From Drechslerella dactyloides (Eukaryota > Ascomycota > Orbiliomycetes > Orbiliales > Orbiliaceae): 64,000 nucleotides of DNA. A program made the translations under genes and the position numbers. The DNA lies in NCBI GenBank assembly GCA_020064725.1, contig JAGTWJ010000001.1, positions 2,852,001 to 2,916,000 on the forward strand. The letters run 5' to 3'. This document shows positions 13,139 through 25,400 of this stretch, one piece after another (position 1 is the first letter of the stretch; the number at the start of each line of letters is the position of its first letter). The notes beneath the pieces were generated by a model. That model was not told the DNA's origin, made no database searches, and saw only the letters and a list, made by a program, of their open reading frames with translations.

Positions 13139-15143
13139 TCATACAGAGCACTCGAGCTCGAGCTCCACCAGAGACCACCACCAAGATCAAGACCACCACC
13201 ACCAACATTACCACCATCATTACCATTACCGTTACCGCCATTAGCGATTCTGCTCCTACCGGTAGCTACTAGTAGAAGCAGCGTCCAATATTAGTTTGAG
13301 TGACAAAGAGCGCCAAGGAGGCCCCTCTGGATCGCCGCTGGCTGCGTTGCTTGCTGCTGCTGCCCGCAACACCGCCTGAGACATCGCCAACACGCTGTCT
13401 CGCCCCGACGTCAACCTCAGCACCGGCCACGGCCACGGCACCCTCCTTCAAACCCGCTGCTGCCAACCTGCGACATCCAACAATAAGAACCGCACGGCGC
13501 CCAGCCCAGCTGCTGCTCCGGCACTACTCCCAAACACCATCACCACCACCACCATCACCACCAACGCCAACACCAAGACTATTACTTAGTACCGCTGCTA
13601 TTGCTATCGTCCTCGCGTGGCTGCTGTCCCGTGCTGAGCTTCTCCCTCCTTCGAACCTTCCATCGAACGTGGTCCAACTTCGCTTCCATCGCTGCCCAAA
13701 AGCAGGGCGCAAAAGCAAAAAATTCCTGCTCATTCTCAGACATTGTAGGGCTGCCTGGGAAGCCATCTTCCATTGCGGCAGCTCAGTGACCCCTTCAGAC
13801 CTCTGCGCATCCCTGCTGCTGGCTTCCTCCCCAGGCCACACTAGCAAGCATATCGTCGATAATCTCAATTCCTTGTTCCGACAAGTCCCAGTGCAATCCT
13901 CTGCTGGCTGTGTGCACTCGCGGCACTCTGCTGCTCTCCATTGCGTCCCCTCGAAACTATACTACGCTATACCCCCCCAGTCCGACGTTACGTCGGTTAC
14001 ACCCAAAAACACAGAATCCCACCTGGGCAAAATAGTAAAAAGACCCAGGCATATCCCGATCCCTCGTCTTCGGTCTTCTCCAAAGCCAGTCCAGTTACGC
14101 ATACCCCCCTCTAGAAAATCGACAGCGATCAAACGATAAGAACATCATAGTTTGCATACACGCAAGTGCACCCGCTCGCGTATACGAGAACAAGAAAAAT
14201 CCGAAATCCAACACCCAGTCTACCAGCTAACCACCTCGCCCGAATCCGACTACCGACCTCTCTCTCCGGCGGAAATTGAAGCAAGCTTTTCCTGCTGGTC
14301 ACGATCCGATTACCTGGTAGAATTCCTTACGACGTGGTAGCCGAACCTTCCGTTTTGTCTTGCGATCCCCCTTCCATCCTTGCTGGATACTATCTCAGTG
14401 CGTAGTCTTGGCTCGCCGTCTATATCTACGACCCTGCCCCGTGCATGCCCCGTTAGAGCCATAAGCATAATTTCGCTGGGTTGGGTTTATTTAGACCCGG
14501 TGCTCTCTCTCGCTCGGGTGTCTCTATCGGAACTTGCCAACCGCTAGCCCGTACCACCTCTCTTTTTTTTTCTCCAGCCGGTTTCCTATCGAGTTCCGCC
14601 CAAGAAGCACACTTAAGTCACACCATTTCGAAACTTCTACCGGATCGAACACTGGAAACTTGCGCACTTCTCGAATTTATATCTACATCTCCACGCTACC
14701 TTTTATATTCCGACTCTGATCACCCGCAGACCGCTCCCTCGCGTGACCCACCCGCCGCCCGACGGACATATACCCAAGCTTGTCAGATCCGTTGATATCG
14801 ACCACCCCGCATTACTCCCACTCGACATATAAGATTTTAAAAGTCTGTCCCACCTCGCCCGCGGAAATATTTCAACAGGCACATTTCATCATATTTTTTT
14901 TGCTCTGCGAGGAAGAAAACTGAAGGGACGACAAGAAGAAAAATTTTATACACCGACTTTCTACTTGGGGCTTTCCCCCCCACCAACTACTATTTCACAC
15001 TTGATCGACTATATTCATCCGAACACACCACGCAATCTTTTTTTCGTCCCGCAGTTTTAGACTGCGAAGGAAGGAAAAACTTTTTTCCATCAATCACCAT
15101 TGAGCATTTCCGAGGAGATAGCGGCTACCCGGCCCTCGAAGAG

Positions 15144-17270
15144 ATGTCTACAACGTCGTCGAATCCCGTAATAAGGTTACGGGCCTGCGACAGATGCGCT
15201 GCGATCGTAAGATGCTCCCGCCCGCCCGGCATACACGCCGATTTGTCTCATAGGGAGCTCGGACGGAGAGACTAACTTTTGCGTCCTGTAGAAGCAAGTA
15301 TGTAACCGCAAAGACGGGCTGAAGGACTGCACAAGATGTACGAGTAAGTGCAAATATGTGTCTCAGAGAGCTCTGGCAACGAGAGCACTACAATGTGAAA
15401 GCTCGAGCTGACCGCGGGAAATTACCATCTAGGACTCGGCATTGTATGCCAGATCACAAGAACACAGAAGCCGATGGGCCGGCCGAGAAAATGGCCGAGG
15501 AAGGAGAAGGTGCTCAAGTCCGAGGCTGGCTCGCCGCCGTCTCTGACAAACTCGCCAGTATCGCCAGACTCGTCGGATAACTCGTCGTGCTCCGACAGCG
15601 AAGTCGAGAGATCCTTCGGCCGGTACGACCGGACGCAGGCTCCGACGTCAGGCATGATTATCAGCGCCGCGTCGCTGAAAGACAAGAGAGTTCGCAGCGG
15701 CTGCAGCTCCTGCAAGTCTAGGTACGCTTTCTTTAGCATCGTAATATATCCGTAAAAGGACCCGTCTAACCCTCCTCGAACAGGCGGAAGAAGTGTGACG
15801 AAATGCTGCCGAAGTGCGGCGACTGCTCCAGACTCGGACTGGACTGCCATCGCGGGTTCATGGACCTCAGCCCACTGTCAGACGCCCCAGGCATGATACC
15901 GTACATGATGACGGTGCCGGGGATGATGCCTGAGCCGCCGATGCACGAGCTCGTCGATTTCCCTGAGCTCTCCATCTTTGCGCCGTCCATGTTCCCCATC
16001 GGGACCGGGTCGGAGGAAAGCACGCTTTTGCAACACTATGCATGTGTTGTGTCGCGTTCCTTGTCCGTTGTCCCCGACGAGATCAACCCATTCCTGAGCC
16101 TGTTCATGCCCATGGCGTTCGAGCACAGCGCGATGCGATACGCGTTGCTGGGCCTATCTGCAAGCCATCTGCGACGGCACCATCCGGAATTCGAAACCGT
16201 CATGACAAAGTATCTCGCGCTTGCGATGGAGCGGACCAGGGTGCTCATTGCAGAGGCCGAAACATCCGACGAAGCTGCCGTAGAAGGTCTAGCGACCATC
16301 CTGGTGCTTTGCCTGCATGAGGTATGTGCCAAGCGTTACTACATCCCGATACTGCCGCTGTGCAACCTTTTATGCATTTGCTAACGTGATTGTTTCTTTT
16401 TAGATTTGTGAGGGAAAGAGCAGAAAGTGGGCGTTGCACATGCGTGCCGCATGCTCCCTGATCAACTCGCGACGGCGGGGCAAGCCGTTCCCGCCGGCCG
16501 TGCGGTTCCTGCTGGAGTCGACAGCATACTTTGACTCCATGGCCACACTGTCGTTCTCGAAGCCTGCGATGCTCGAGGAGGCGGTCTACCCGGAGGGCTT
16601 CGAAGACACCAGCAACGAGCCGATGCCGATGATTTGTGCGCCGCGGAGTCCCGTCCCGCACGCCCTGTTTGGCACCGCATCCGAGCTGTTCGCGATCATC
16701 AACGAGATCGCAGTGCTAGCGCAGCAGCGCAGCAGCAATGGCGCGGACTTCAACCGCGACATGTTCTTCGCCAAGGCGATGGCAATCGACGCACGGTTGA
16801 TGAACTGGCGGCCGAAGCCCTGCGTGAACACCGTGTCCGACCCGTTCCTATGCGAGAAGATGACCGCTGCCTCCGACGCACTCAAGTGGGCGGCGATTGT
16901 GCGGCTGCATCAGCTGGTGTACGGGTGCGACAAGACGCACATCAAAGTACAGGCGGGTGTCCACCACATCATCGCGGCCGTCAGCAAGATCCCCGTTGGC
17001 GATCTGTCGGAAAGCATTCTGGTCTTCCCGATGCTGATGGCGGGGATCGGTGCGGCGACGGCGGAAGACCGGCTGGCGGTGCGCAAGCGGATGATGCTGA
17101 TGGGGGCGAGCATCGGGTTCGGCAATGTCTTTGAGGCGCACGAGCTTGTCGAGAAGGTGTGGCGGATGGAGGAGGAGGAGGCGATGAGAGCCGGCCCCGG
17201 CGCGTTCAAGGGCGTGCCGTGGGATGTGATGATGACGGAGGTGAACGGGCAGACGTTGATTATGAGCTAG
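15144..17270 (+). CDS. Transcription factor with two Zn(II)2Cys6 clusters
   Basis: Predicted nuclear DNA-binding regulator of 602 residues. Exons: 15144-15206, 15292-15343, 15433-15721, 15784-16321, 16404-17270. Cluster 1 has Cys at 15, 18, 25, 34, 37 and 44 (CX2CX6CX8CX2CX6C), followed by the basic stretch MGRPRKWPRK, similar to the MGR motif after the AflR cluster. Cluster 2 has Cys at 129, 132, 139, 146, 149 and 156 (CX2CX6CX6CX2CX6C) after a basic KRVR. A Ser-rich linker of about 85 residues separates them. Then come a Met/Pro-rich stretch (about 171-188) and a C-terminal fungal-specific regulatory region (about 211-600, e.g. LLQHYACVVSRSL, ALLGLSASHLRR) typical of zinc-cluster proteins. 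Introns interrupt both clusters, at common positions. Most family members have one cluster. Target genes are unknown. Confidence 0.9.
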
Positions 17271-18234
17271 TGGGGTGTCCACTAGCTGGTAGGTTACTTG
17301 CCGAGCGAAGGACGGCAGTCTGACTTCGAGACATTTAGGTTACGATTTTTCTTTTCTCTCACATATATTACACTTTCCTTTTATTTCTTTTTTTTATATA
17401 CATTTCTCTTCGTTTATATATTCATCCACGATGCTTACGTCTTTCCTTTGCGGGTTTGCTTTGAATCCTCTTTCCCTTGCAATTTCTATTTCATTTCTCT
17501 GGAGCATATTTGATATAGCGGTTGTATACTGGGTATATTTCCCACCGTTTCGTATAACTACTTTATAATTTTTCCCTTCATTTTTCGCGTTTTCCCTTCC
17601 TTTTATCTTGCACATAAAATCTCCCTTATTGCCGTTGCATTCCCGGTGTTCCGCTACTGATCGATATACTGTCTGTTTTTCATCTTTCTGTTTCTTGCAT
17701 GCATCGTGATTCTATTTATCAATCACTGTGCGGTGGATCGTTCGTCCGTCTTTCCTTTTTTATTTTTTTCTTTCAATCTCTTTCTCATTTGTATAAAGGA
17801 CTGTTGCATAACATACTGGGCGTTCTAGTTCGACCCTTCAGGTTTTTCGAAATTGTTTTTCTTCTGGGGTGGAAATTTTATTATATATATATCTTCTTTA
17901 GATCCTGTCTGTTCTTCCTTTTTTTCTTACAGATTTATATATTTTGGAGGATATCGATATATATATAGTTTAGAGGTTGATCGAGAGGGGGGTGTATATA
18001 TTGCAAGATCTTGGGTGCATGGTTTTTACCATGCGCATACAAACCACATACGCCTTCGCCGCTTGTCATGACATCGGTATATATCCGGTGCTATCATAGC
18101 CACGTATATTATATATCTCTAGTTCCTTGATTAAGCCTTCAACAGAATTCTCATTTGCATCATGCCATCATGCATTCATTACATAATTACTATACTACAT
18201 CAGATCAATCCTCGAGCAGATAGCTTGAAAATGG
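17271..18234. other. T-rich intergenic region
   Basis: Lies between the 3' end of the regulator and the 3' end of the minus-strand gene that follows (convergent). The plus strand is strongly T-rich with several TATATA runs (17879-17970), fitting a 3' UTR and polyadenylation region. No coding signal was seen. Confidence 0.6.
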
Positions 18235-19146
18235 CTACGACAGCTCCAGGTCCGCCACGACGGCGCGGTGGTCGCTGATAAAGACGCCGACATCGGCGAA
18301 CTTGTTTGGCATAACAGCATACCCGTTCACCTTCCACTTCCGTCCGTCCCCCTTCGCCGTTGCGTTCGCCGGCGCCTCGTCGTCCACAAAGATAAAGTCG
18401 ATAACGCTTTCGGGGTCCTTGTCGTGCCCGAAGCCGGTGTACGTGTTGTTCTCACCGTACACCCGGCCCCCGGTCACGCGACTGCGGACATCCACGACAC
18501 CGCTGTCGGACGCGGCCATGCGGCGGTATGCTTCCTGCGTGGGCTCGGAGTTAAAGTCACCCGCCAGCACGACGTGCAGACCCTGCGCGCGGTATTCTGC
18601 GATTATGGAGATGAGCATCTCTGCAGCGTGCAGTCGCGCGACGGAACCCTGGTCGTCGAGATGGGTTGACAGGAAGGCGAGGGTTGTATTCGTGGGCGTG
18701 TGGCGGAAGATGCCATGCGTTACGATGCGGATGCTGGAGGCGTCCCAGCCCTTGCTGGGGACTGTGGGTGTGGGGGATAGCCAGGTTGTCTCGTTGGTCA
18801 GCGGGGTCAGGATTGACGGCTGGTACAGGATCGGTGAGGCTTCGCCGGCGAGTTTGCCGTCGTTGCGGTGGACGCCGATGGAGGACCAGTGGGATGATGG
18901 GGGGAGGTCGGCGTTTAGCGAGGATAGCACGTCGACGAGCTGGCTGTGGAGGACTTCTTGGAGGTGGAGGACCGTTGGGATGGTCGGGGAGGAGGCGGTG
19001 AGGTGGTGGAGCTGGGAGGTGAGGTGGGGGAGGCGGACGGGCCAGAGTTCCTCGCCGCGGAAGGGGGCGGTTGTGGCGTAGCGGATGTTGTGGGAGACGA
19101 TGCGCAGGAGGAGGGGCGCTGCTGCGGTGAGGGATGACAGCTGCAT
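18235..19146 (-). CDS. Endonuclease/exonuclease/phosphatase-fold protein
   Basis: Single-exon gene of 303 residues with the metal-dependent phosphodiesterase fold shared by DNase I, AP endonucleases and inositol phosphatases. Visible motifs in order: RIVSHNIR (about 15-22), LQEV with the metal-binding Glu at 64, STHLDDQG (about 160-167), GDFN with Asp197 and Asn199, and the C-terminal SDHRAV with catalytic His293. The short N-terminus (LTAAAPLLLRI) is only weakly hydrophobic and is not a clear signal peptide. The length suits a compact single-domain enzyme. Similar fungal proteins are usually annotated only at family level, so substrate (nucleic acid, phosphoinositide or other) stays open. 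Divergent from the Ebp1-like gene. Confidence 0.85.
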   Translation of the reverse strand: MQLSSLTAAAPLLLRIVSHNIRYATTAPFRGEELWPVRLPHLTSQLHHLTASSPTIPTVLHLQEVLHSQLVDVLSSLNADLPPSSHWSSIGVHRNDGKLAGEASPILYQPSILTPLTNETTWLSPTPTVPSKGWDASSIRIVTHGIFRHTPTNTTLAFLSTHLDDQGSVARLHAAEMLISIIAEYRAQGLHVVLAGDFNSEPTQEAYRRMAASDSGVVDVRSRVTGGRVYGENNTYTGFGHDKDPESVIDFIFVDDEAPANATAKGDGRKWKVNGYAVMPNKFADVGVFISDHRAVVADLELS

Positions 19147-20693
19147 TGTGCTTGGTATTGTAAGGAACGTCAGCGGGCGAATATATATAAAAGAGAGTGT
19201 AGATTGATCAATTGGTTAATATGAAGTTATCCGACGTCTACTGGTAGGTTGAGAGAGCGACTGGAGAGCGTATGGGAAAGCATAGAAAGCTCGATACATG
19301 TATCGATATTTATAATTTTGGGATACAGAGTTCAATCTACGCGTATGTACTTAGGTATCCACGCGTGCAGCCTGATATCTGAACAATGGCATTCATTTGT
19401 CATGCGAAGCACGCTCGGGAATCGCGCAGAGAGGCAGCAGGTACCCGTTGGGGAAGTATGCCGGTGCTCGCGTGATAGCGGTGGCAAGGGACCTACTTAC
19501 TTGAGCGTGTCGGCAGCCGGGACGGTAGGTGCACCGGCGGCCGTTTCATTATGCGGCTCCGAGTCCGCTGCGGACGCTGCGCGTGGTGGCATTGTGTACT
19601 GTATTTCGCAAGAATTGCGATTTCGCAGGATTTCTATGGTCCTATACTGATGCGATATATGATATCGGGCTGGATGTGGTATATCGAGGTTGAATCCGTG
19701 GAGGGATGTCGGGGTGGTGTTGTTGGAGTGAGGTTGGAGTGTGTTGGCTGTTGTATTTCAAGCACGACGTCATCCGCGGCGGGACCACAGCTCACCGCTC
19801 ACCGCTCACAGCTCGGACGGAATTCACACCGCAACCAACGGACGGCAGCGATGGAGACGCAGTGGGAACGGGGCGTCAGCTGATCGGGGTGGCTACTCAG
19901 GATTGGAATTGGGACCGGATTCAATCGCAGGTTCGTATTCATCCATATGACTGGATATGACTTGGTATGATAGCTGCTGAGTTACTAGGCTCGATCGGAG
20001 CACGCAGGCCGGACGGACAGACGGACGGCGAAAGCAGGAAGGCGGGGCGCTCGGATGCATGCAGCACCGCAGCCCTGGCAACTTTGCTACGGCGGCTTCA
20101 GTCGACATGCTCGTTTCGGAGGTGATGGCCAGAGCGGCCGACGATGAGTCCCTCGCCAGAGCTGGCTAGCTGCCCGCTGGCGCCGGTGACGTTTGCAGCG
20201 TTTGGATCCATCGTCGTGCTCATCTTGGCTGGACGTGCCGATATCTCGAGGCTCTATCGAGGCGTATATATAAGTGTCTAAAGTATGTGGGGAGCTAGCA
20301 GCAGCAGCCTCAGCATCACGACACCGCCCACAGGCATCATCGATCCATCAGAGACACCGCCGGAGAGCATCTGCATCCATCTACGGCTTGTCTGCTGCTG
20401 CAGGACACTCGCGTCAGCAGGCGGCCGTCAGGAGGGAGCCTTTCCCCGCTGCATCGGGGCTAATTTTTCGCTTGTAGCCGCAGCCAGCCAGCCAGCCGGC
20501 TTTTGGCCTCGCACAAAAATCACGCCGCAAAAAACTGCCCGTTTGAAAAATACTCCCGCCTGCCAGACGAAGCTGCTGCACCGCATCGGTCGAACCTCTA
20601 CCACCGTCTACGCTCTCACGCCCGACGCTCAATCCCATCCGCCGGCAGTCAATTCACATCCTCTACCTTACCCCACTTACCAAGTTCTTCGAG
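19147..20693. other. Divergent intergenic region
   Basis: Separates the minus-strand EEP-fold gene from the plus-strand Ebp1-like gene. A TATATATAA motif lies near 20265, followed by CAGC-rich and then CA/CT-rich sequence that fits the 5' leader of the Ebp1-like gene. Short frames on both strands have no supported features. Confidence 0.5.
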
Positions 20694-22421
20694 ATGGCCG
20701 ACGAAAAGAAGGAGATCGGTGAGTGCACGCATTTGTTTGCCCCGCCTCGAGTCATTGTCACCATCACGTCACGTTGTCTCGCTACCCCGCGATTCGACGT
20801 CCCCGTCACGATGCGTGTCAGAGCCCGGTGGCCGCAGCAGCGGAAGTTCGCCCGGGAGTCGATCTTCGTGCCAGCGGGACCCAATTCAATCCCTTCACAA
20901 ATTCACTGCTCTCAGCCATCGCTCTTGACCCCATCGGCAGTGGTCGTGTGCCTGTGTACGTACCGCTGTTCACGCTAATACTAACATCTCGCTCCCAGAT
21001 TATTCGCTCGCGAATCCTGATACTTTGACCAAGTACAAGACCGCAGCCGAAATCTCGAACAAGGTCCTCAACCACGTTGTCAGCATCGCCAAAGAAGGCA
21101 CGACCGTGCTGGCACTCTGCGAGGAGGGCGACAAGCTGCTGGAAGAAGAGACGTCCAAGGTCTTCAAGGGCAAGGACATCAAGAAAGGTGTGTGGTGAAT
21201 GATCACGCTGGTGCAACGGGAGACCGGCACCCGGTGGAGCTGGAGCCGGAGCTGCAGGACGCACGCGTGCTGACTGAACATGTGGCACCAGGCGTCTCGT
21301 TCCCCACGACCGTCTCGCCGAACGAGATCATCACACCGCTGACACCCAACCCACATGACACCAACACCCCCGCCTGGGAGATCAAGGCCGGCCAGGTGCT
21401 GAAGATCCAGCTCGGCGCGCACATCGATGGCTTCGCTGCCGTTGTCGGCTCTACGGTCGTCGTCCCTCCGGCTGAGGGAGAAGCTGAGGTCACCGGTGAG
21501 ATCGCTGATCTGCTCCTCGCCACACACTATATCAACCAGGCCTTCCTGCGATTGATCCTGCCACCAAGCCTACACCCTGGCGCCGAGGAGGGCAAGGAGG
21601 TCAAGCCCCCGACGCAGAGCAAGATCAATGGCATCCTGAGCAGCATCGCGAAGACGTATGGATGCAGCCTCGTCGAGAACACGACCAGCTATCAGTTCGA
21701 CAGGAATGAGATCGAAGGAAAGAAGAAGATCATCCTGGCACCTGCGGACGGCATGAAAGGCGAAGGACACCCGGAGATTGGAGACGTCTGGGGTGTCGAA
21801 GTCGCCGTTGCACTCGGCGATAGTGGCAAGGTGCGGAATATAAACCATATCATACCAAGACACTGGGGGTAAAGGCTGACGGTGTATTTTGTGGCCTGGC
21901 AGTTGAAAGTCTCGGAGCACAAGCCGACGCTGCACCGACATACCGGCACAACATTCCAGCTGAAACGGCCGACGTCCCGCGTGGTCTTCAACGAGGTCAA
22001 GACAAAGTTTGGGAACTTTCCGTTCTCGTCGAGACATCTGACCGACCAGAAGGCCGCGGGCTTTGGTCTGCTCGAGTGCACGCGCAACAATCTGCTGAGG
22101 CAGTACGAGATCCTCGTGGAGAAGGAGGGCAAGACTACGTCGAAGGACTTTACGGTCGTCGGTGCGTACAAACTCAATCGAAACCAGTGGAATGCATGGA
22201 ACGATTGCTGACATAATGTTGCGATATCTCCAGCCATCACGAAGAAGGGACTCTCTGTCATCTCCGCCCCGCCAGCGATCGACTTGGAGAAAATCAAGTC
22301 GGACAAGCAGATCACGGATGAGGAGATCCTCAAGCTGCTCGAAATACCAATTGGCGCGCCGAAGAAGGCCAACAAGAAGAAGAAGAAGGCCGCTTCCGGT
22401 GACGCTGCCGGTGACGAATAG
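20694..22421 (+). CDS. Ebp1/PA2G4-like protein, methionine aminopeptidase fold
   Basis: Homologue of human proliferation-associated 2G4 (Ebp1) and fission yeast Cdb4. These have the pita-bread fold of methionine aminopeptidase 2 without peptidase activity, and associate with ribosomes and nucleic acids. Exons: 20694-20718, 20999-21187, 21292-21830, 21903-22161, 22234-22421, giving 399 residues, close to the human length. The start MADEKKEIDYSLANPDTLTK is typical. Then come the pita-bread core (VSFPTTVSPNEIITPLTP, GDVWGVEVAVALGDSGK, THRHTGTTF-like LHRHTGTTFQLKRPTSR) and a lysine-rich C-terminus (KKANKKKKKAA, about residues 383-393), as in Ebp1. The first exon encodes only eight full codons and is followed by a 280-nt intron, a common layout for highly expressed fungal genes. 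Function is inferred from the family. Confidence 0.93.
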
Positions 22422-25400
22422 ATATGGATCGAGGGAATAAATATGGATTGGCCGAACTGCTGGTTTTCTTATGTGCCTATCGCAGGGGCGGCCTGGTTGA
22501 ATATCTTTCTTTTTAGAGGCAGTGGCAGTCCTCGCATCCGTCTGGGTTCCCGTCTGTCCATCCGTACGGACGATGGAAATATGGACGGGCTGATTGCCGG
22601 GTCCAACTAGTTCTACTTGTACAGATAGAGCTTGAAGGGGGGGAACTATCGGAAACTCCGCTGTAGAAACAATTGTTAAAGCTCTATGCGCGGGGTCTCG
22701 TAGTATAGATATATATACTATGCTCTGAAGTCAATCAATATTCTCAAAGCGCGCATGCATATTCGCTCGGTACAAGGATCTAAAGTTGTGATGTGGATTA
22801 GTATTCTGCATGCCGCCCAATTGCAATTGATTTCGGGTGTCTGGAGCTCGGGTATAAAAGCCGGTCAAGTCCCCCACCTTTAGGTAAGCTTTGCATTTTG
22901 GTGGCGGAAACTTTTCAACTCAGCAAGGTACCTAGGCAAGTCCTCACTGGCTTACTTTGCCCAGGCTGTACAAGTTGGCCCTCTGAATTTCATCACCATT
23001 TTGCTGGTCTCTCGCAAGCCAAACCCACACGGTTCCATATTAATATTTTGCCAAAGGCGCCTTTCGGTCCAATTATAGTTATATGTCAACTTGATCGTCC
23101 ACCCACAGCTTCAATTGCGCGCCGCTTTTCTGATATTGCGAGCGCGAACGACTGGCCAGAACTGACTCCACATCAATATTATAGCCGGTTCAGCTGCGGC
23201 TAGCTATAACGCCTACTGCGACTGCGAACAGCTGATTGACACTGACAGCTGTCTGTCTACTTTGAGATATCCTGATCGCTCGGATAACAACTCGCACGCG
23301 TATCAAGTAAGTTATTGAAGCTGCACAACTCGGTCACGCAGCCAATTGCGTGGATGCCGGTTTCTTGATTGAGGAGGTTAGAAGGAATATTCGTACATGA
23401 GATTTGCAGGTCTAGTATCACCAAGTGGAAGAATGAAAGCAGAATTACCTAAGTAAAGGGAAGACGAAATGGAATCTAAAATACCCGATGTACTTGCTAG
23501 CTTAAATTCGAAGCCAAGGGTGGTGATACCGTTACGCCACGTCAGAGGCGCCGGGGCCGGGGAGCGAGAAGCATCGAATCGAGGCGACGGGATTTCGACG
23601 AATACGCCGGTGGAGCAGGTAAGCGCTGCGAGATCACACACCGATGCATTCATACTTCCATTCATGATGCATCCATTCATGCATGCATTGGGGAAAATAT
23701 TTCCAGTTACGTACGCGAGTTTGGTTTTCACTGGCCTATAGCGGGATGTTAAGTTGATGGTGATGCATGCATCTCCAGCTGTAGGAACCTGCGATCCCGT
23801 CGACGGACAGACGCCACCCGGATCCTCGGACAGCAAGCTCAGCAGGACTCCCTCAGTTGGTAGCCGTGCTGCAGGCTGCATTCTCGTTGATTAGCATTGT
23901 TAGCATCACATACGACGGACGCCGTGGAGCGGGCCGGGCTGCACAGCTCGTTAACGGTAGCAGGGCGGCGAGGGCTGTGATTCGATCGATTGGGACTGGC
24001 GAGACGGGCTGGCCGGCCGTTGATTTGTTAATTGTTGTGCGTGTGGGATATTTGGGATAATAAGCCAAACCCGCCCGCCCCGCGAGCGAAATATTTCCCT
24101 CCTCTGAATTAAATCCTCGCACGCGGGCGCAGGGCAAAAAGGCAAGCAAGCGAACGTTTAAACGCTAACTTCCGGCCGGCGCAGCTGCAACAATCAAACG
24201 AGCTGCTCGTTGACCTTCATTTTAAAACTCCCACTTCCACCCGCCGGCTGGAATCGACGAGTCTCCCCCTGAAGAAAAACCACCATCACCACAACCTCAC
24301 GCTCTCAAGCGCCTGCTGAACGTGGTATTCCGACTCGGTGAGTGCTGCCCTGTCGACCTGGCTGGTCGTACTGCGTTCTTTCGCGTTTTCCGTGCCCCCA
24401 GCGGTCAGTATCAGGGTCTTGTTTTCCTTTCGAGCCCGTCGCGTTGGGGTGGGCGGATGGATGGCCCTCGTCCTTCCTCACTTCCCACCCTTCTTCGTTC
24501 GTACATTCATCCTCCCAGCAGTAGGATTTTCAAACGACTGGGGGATAAAAATAAAAAAACAGACGGCAAGTAAGAGAGAGGTAGAGAAAAAACATGCCCT
24601 AGTATGCTACATACGCTGCTGTTATTGTTGCTGGTGCATTCCGTTGGATGGGGCATGATTAATTCGGATTCGATTGGATTCGATTGGGCTGATTGACCGA
24701 GTAGACACATCATACAAGGACGCTAACCCTGGTATTTTCTTCATAGACGGCAGACACATACATACGCACATAGTACGCAAACGCATACGTGCGGAGCGCT
24801 CGAAGAACGAGCGAGCAGGCGAGCGAGCAGGCACACCCGCAAAGCAAGCAGGCAATAATTTTATTTATTTCCCGCGGGTGCTTGCCCTCGAGCTCGCCAG
24901 CCAGCCAGTTGGCTATCTCCCGTGATAGTCTGAAGGATTTCCGTTGACGATCGGGATTTTTTCTCCTCCTCTCGCGCACTCGACGGACAGGCCTTGAGTT
25001 CCATTCGGTCGAACTCGGCTGCGTCAAGACTTATCCGAGCATCCGGCCGGTTTTTTTTTCTCTCGCGGAGAGAACGTAGGCTCTCCGCGTCTGTGGCATC
25101 GGTGGGTAAATGCTTTCGCTTTTCGTATTATTTTTTATCCGCCCTTTCCCTTTACCCAGTTCATTTTTTTTGGCTGCTTGGTCTGCATCTTGTGGCAATT
25201 TTGGTGGCTCAAGGCTGGCTTTTTCAGGGCGGGCAGCGAGAGGTGGAGCTTGCTGCGGAGGGAATGCAGCTTTTTCTGGATCTCTTTGAAGCCTTCATAG
25301 ACGGGGGCAGGGAGCGGAAGACACAAGAGTGCAGAATCCCGCCCGTGGAAGACGCGTCTTCGACGTCGTCTGGCATGCCAGCTTGGAATTTGGAAGCTTC

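Larger units (their letters stand above)
7517..15143. other. Gene-free 7.6 kb region upstream of the zinc-cluster regulator
   Basis: I see no coding region with a supported start, splice pattern or protein family. The sequence holds many short repeats: TGGC units at 8961-8977, GATTCGATTCG runs near 9474-9490, GCATGCGTGCGTGCATG near 9550, and a CAGA run at 13121-13138. The last 2 kb become pyrimidine-rich and rich in ACC/CCA, as expected of a long promoter and 5' leader. A T-rich tract at about 12838-12867 may mark the core promoter. Two possible hairpins are noted separately or rejected. Confidence 0.55.

Noticed and set aside
13982..13996. Palindrome CCGACG-TTA-CGTCGG
   Set aside because: A short 6-bp stem with a 3-base loop is expected by chance in 64 kb. 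It is only loosely similar to a CRE site.
13300..14139. 279-codon open frame on plus in the leader of the zinc-cluster gene
   Set aside because: It begins with GTG and has no ATG anywhere. The translation is low-complexity Pro/Ser/Thr from ACC/CCA-rich DNA, with no family signal. It is more likely untranslated leader.
23378..23881. 167-codon minus frame with ATG
   Set aside because: No domain, signal peptide or splice pattern was visible, and the surroundings are non-coding. Could be real but cannot be supported.
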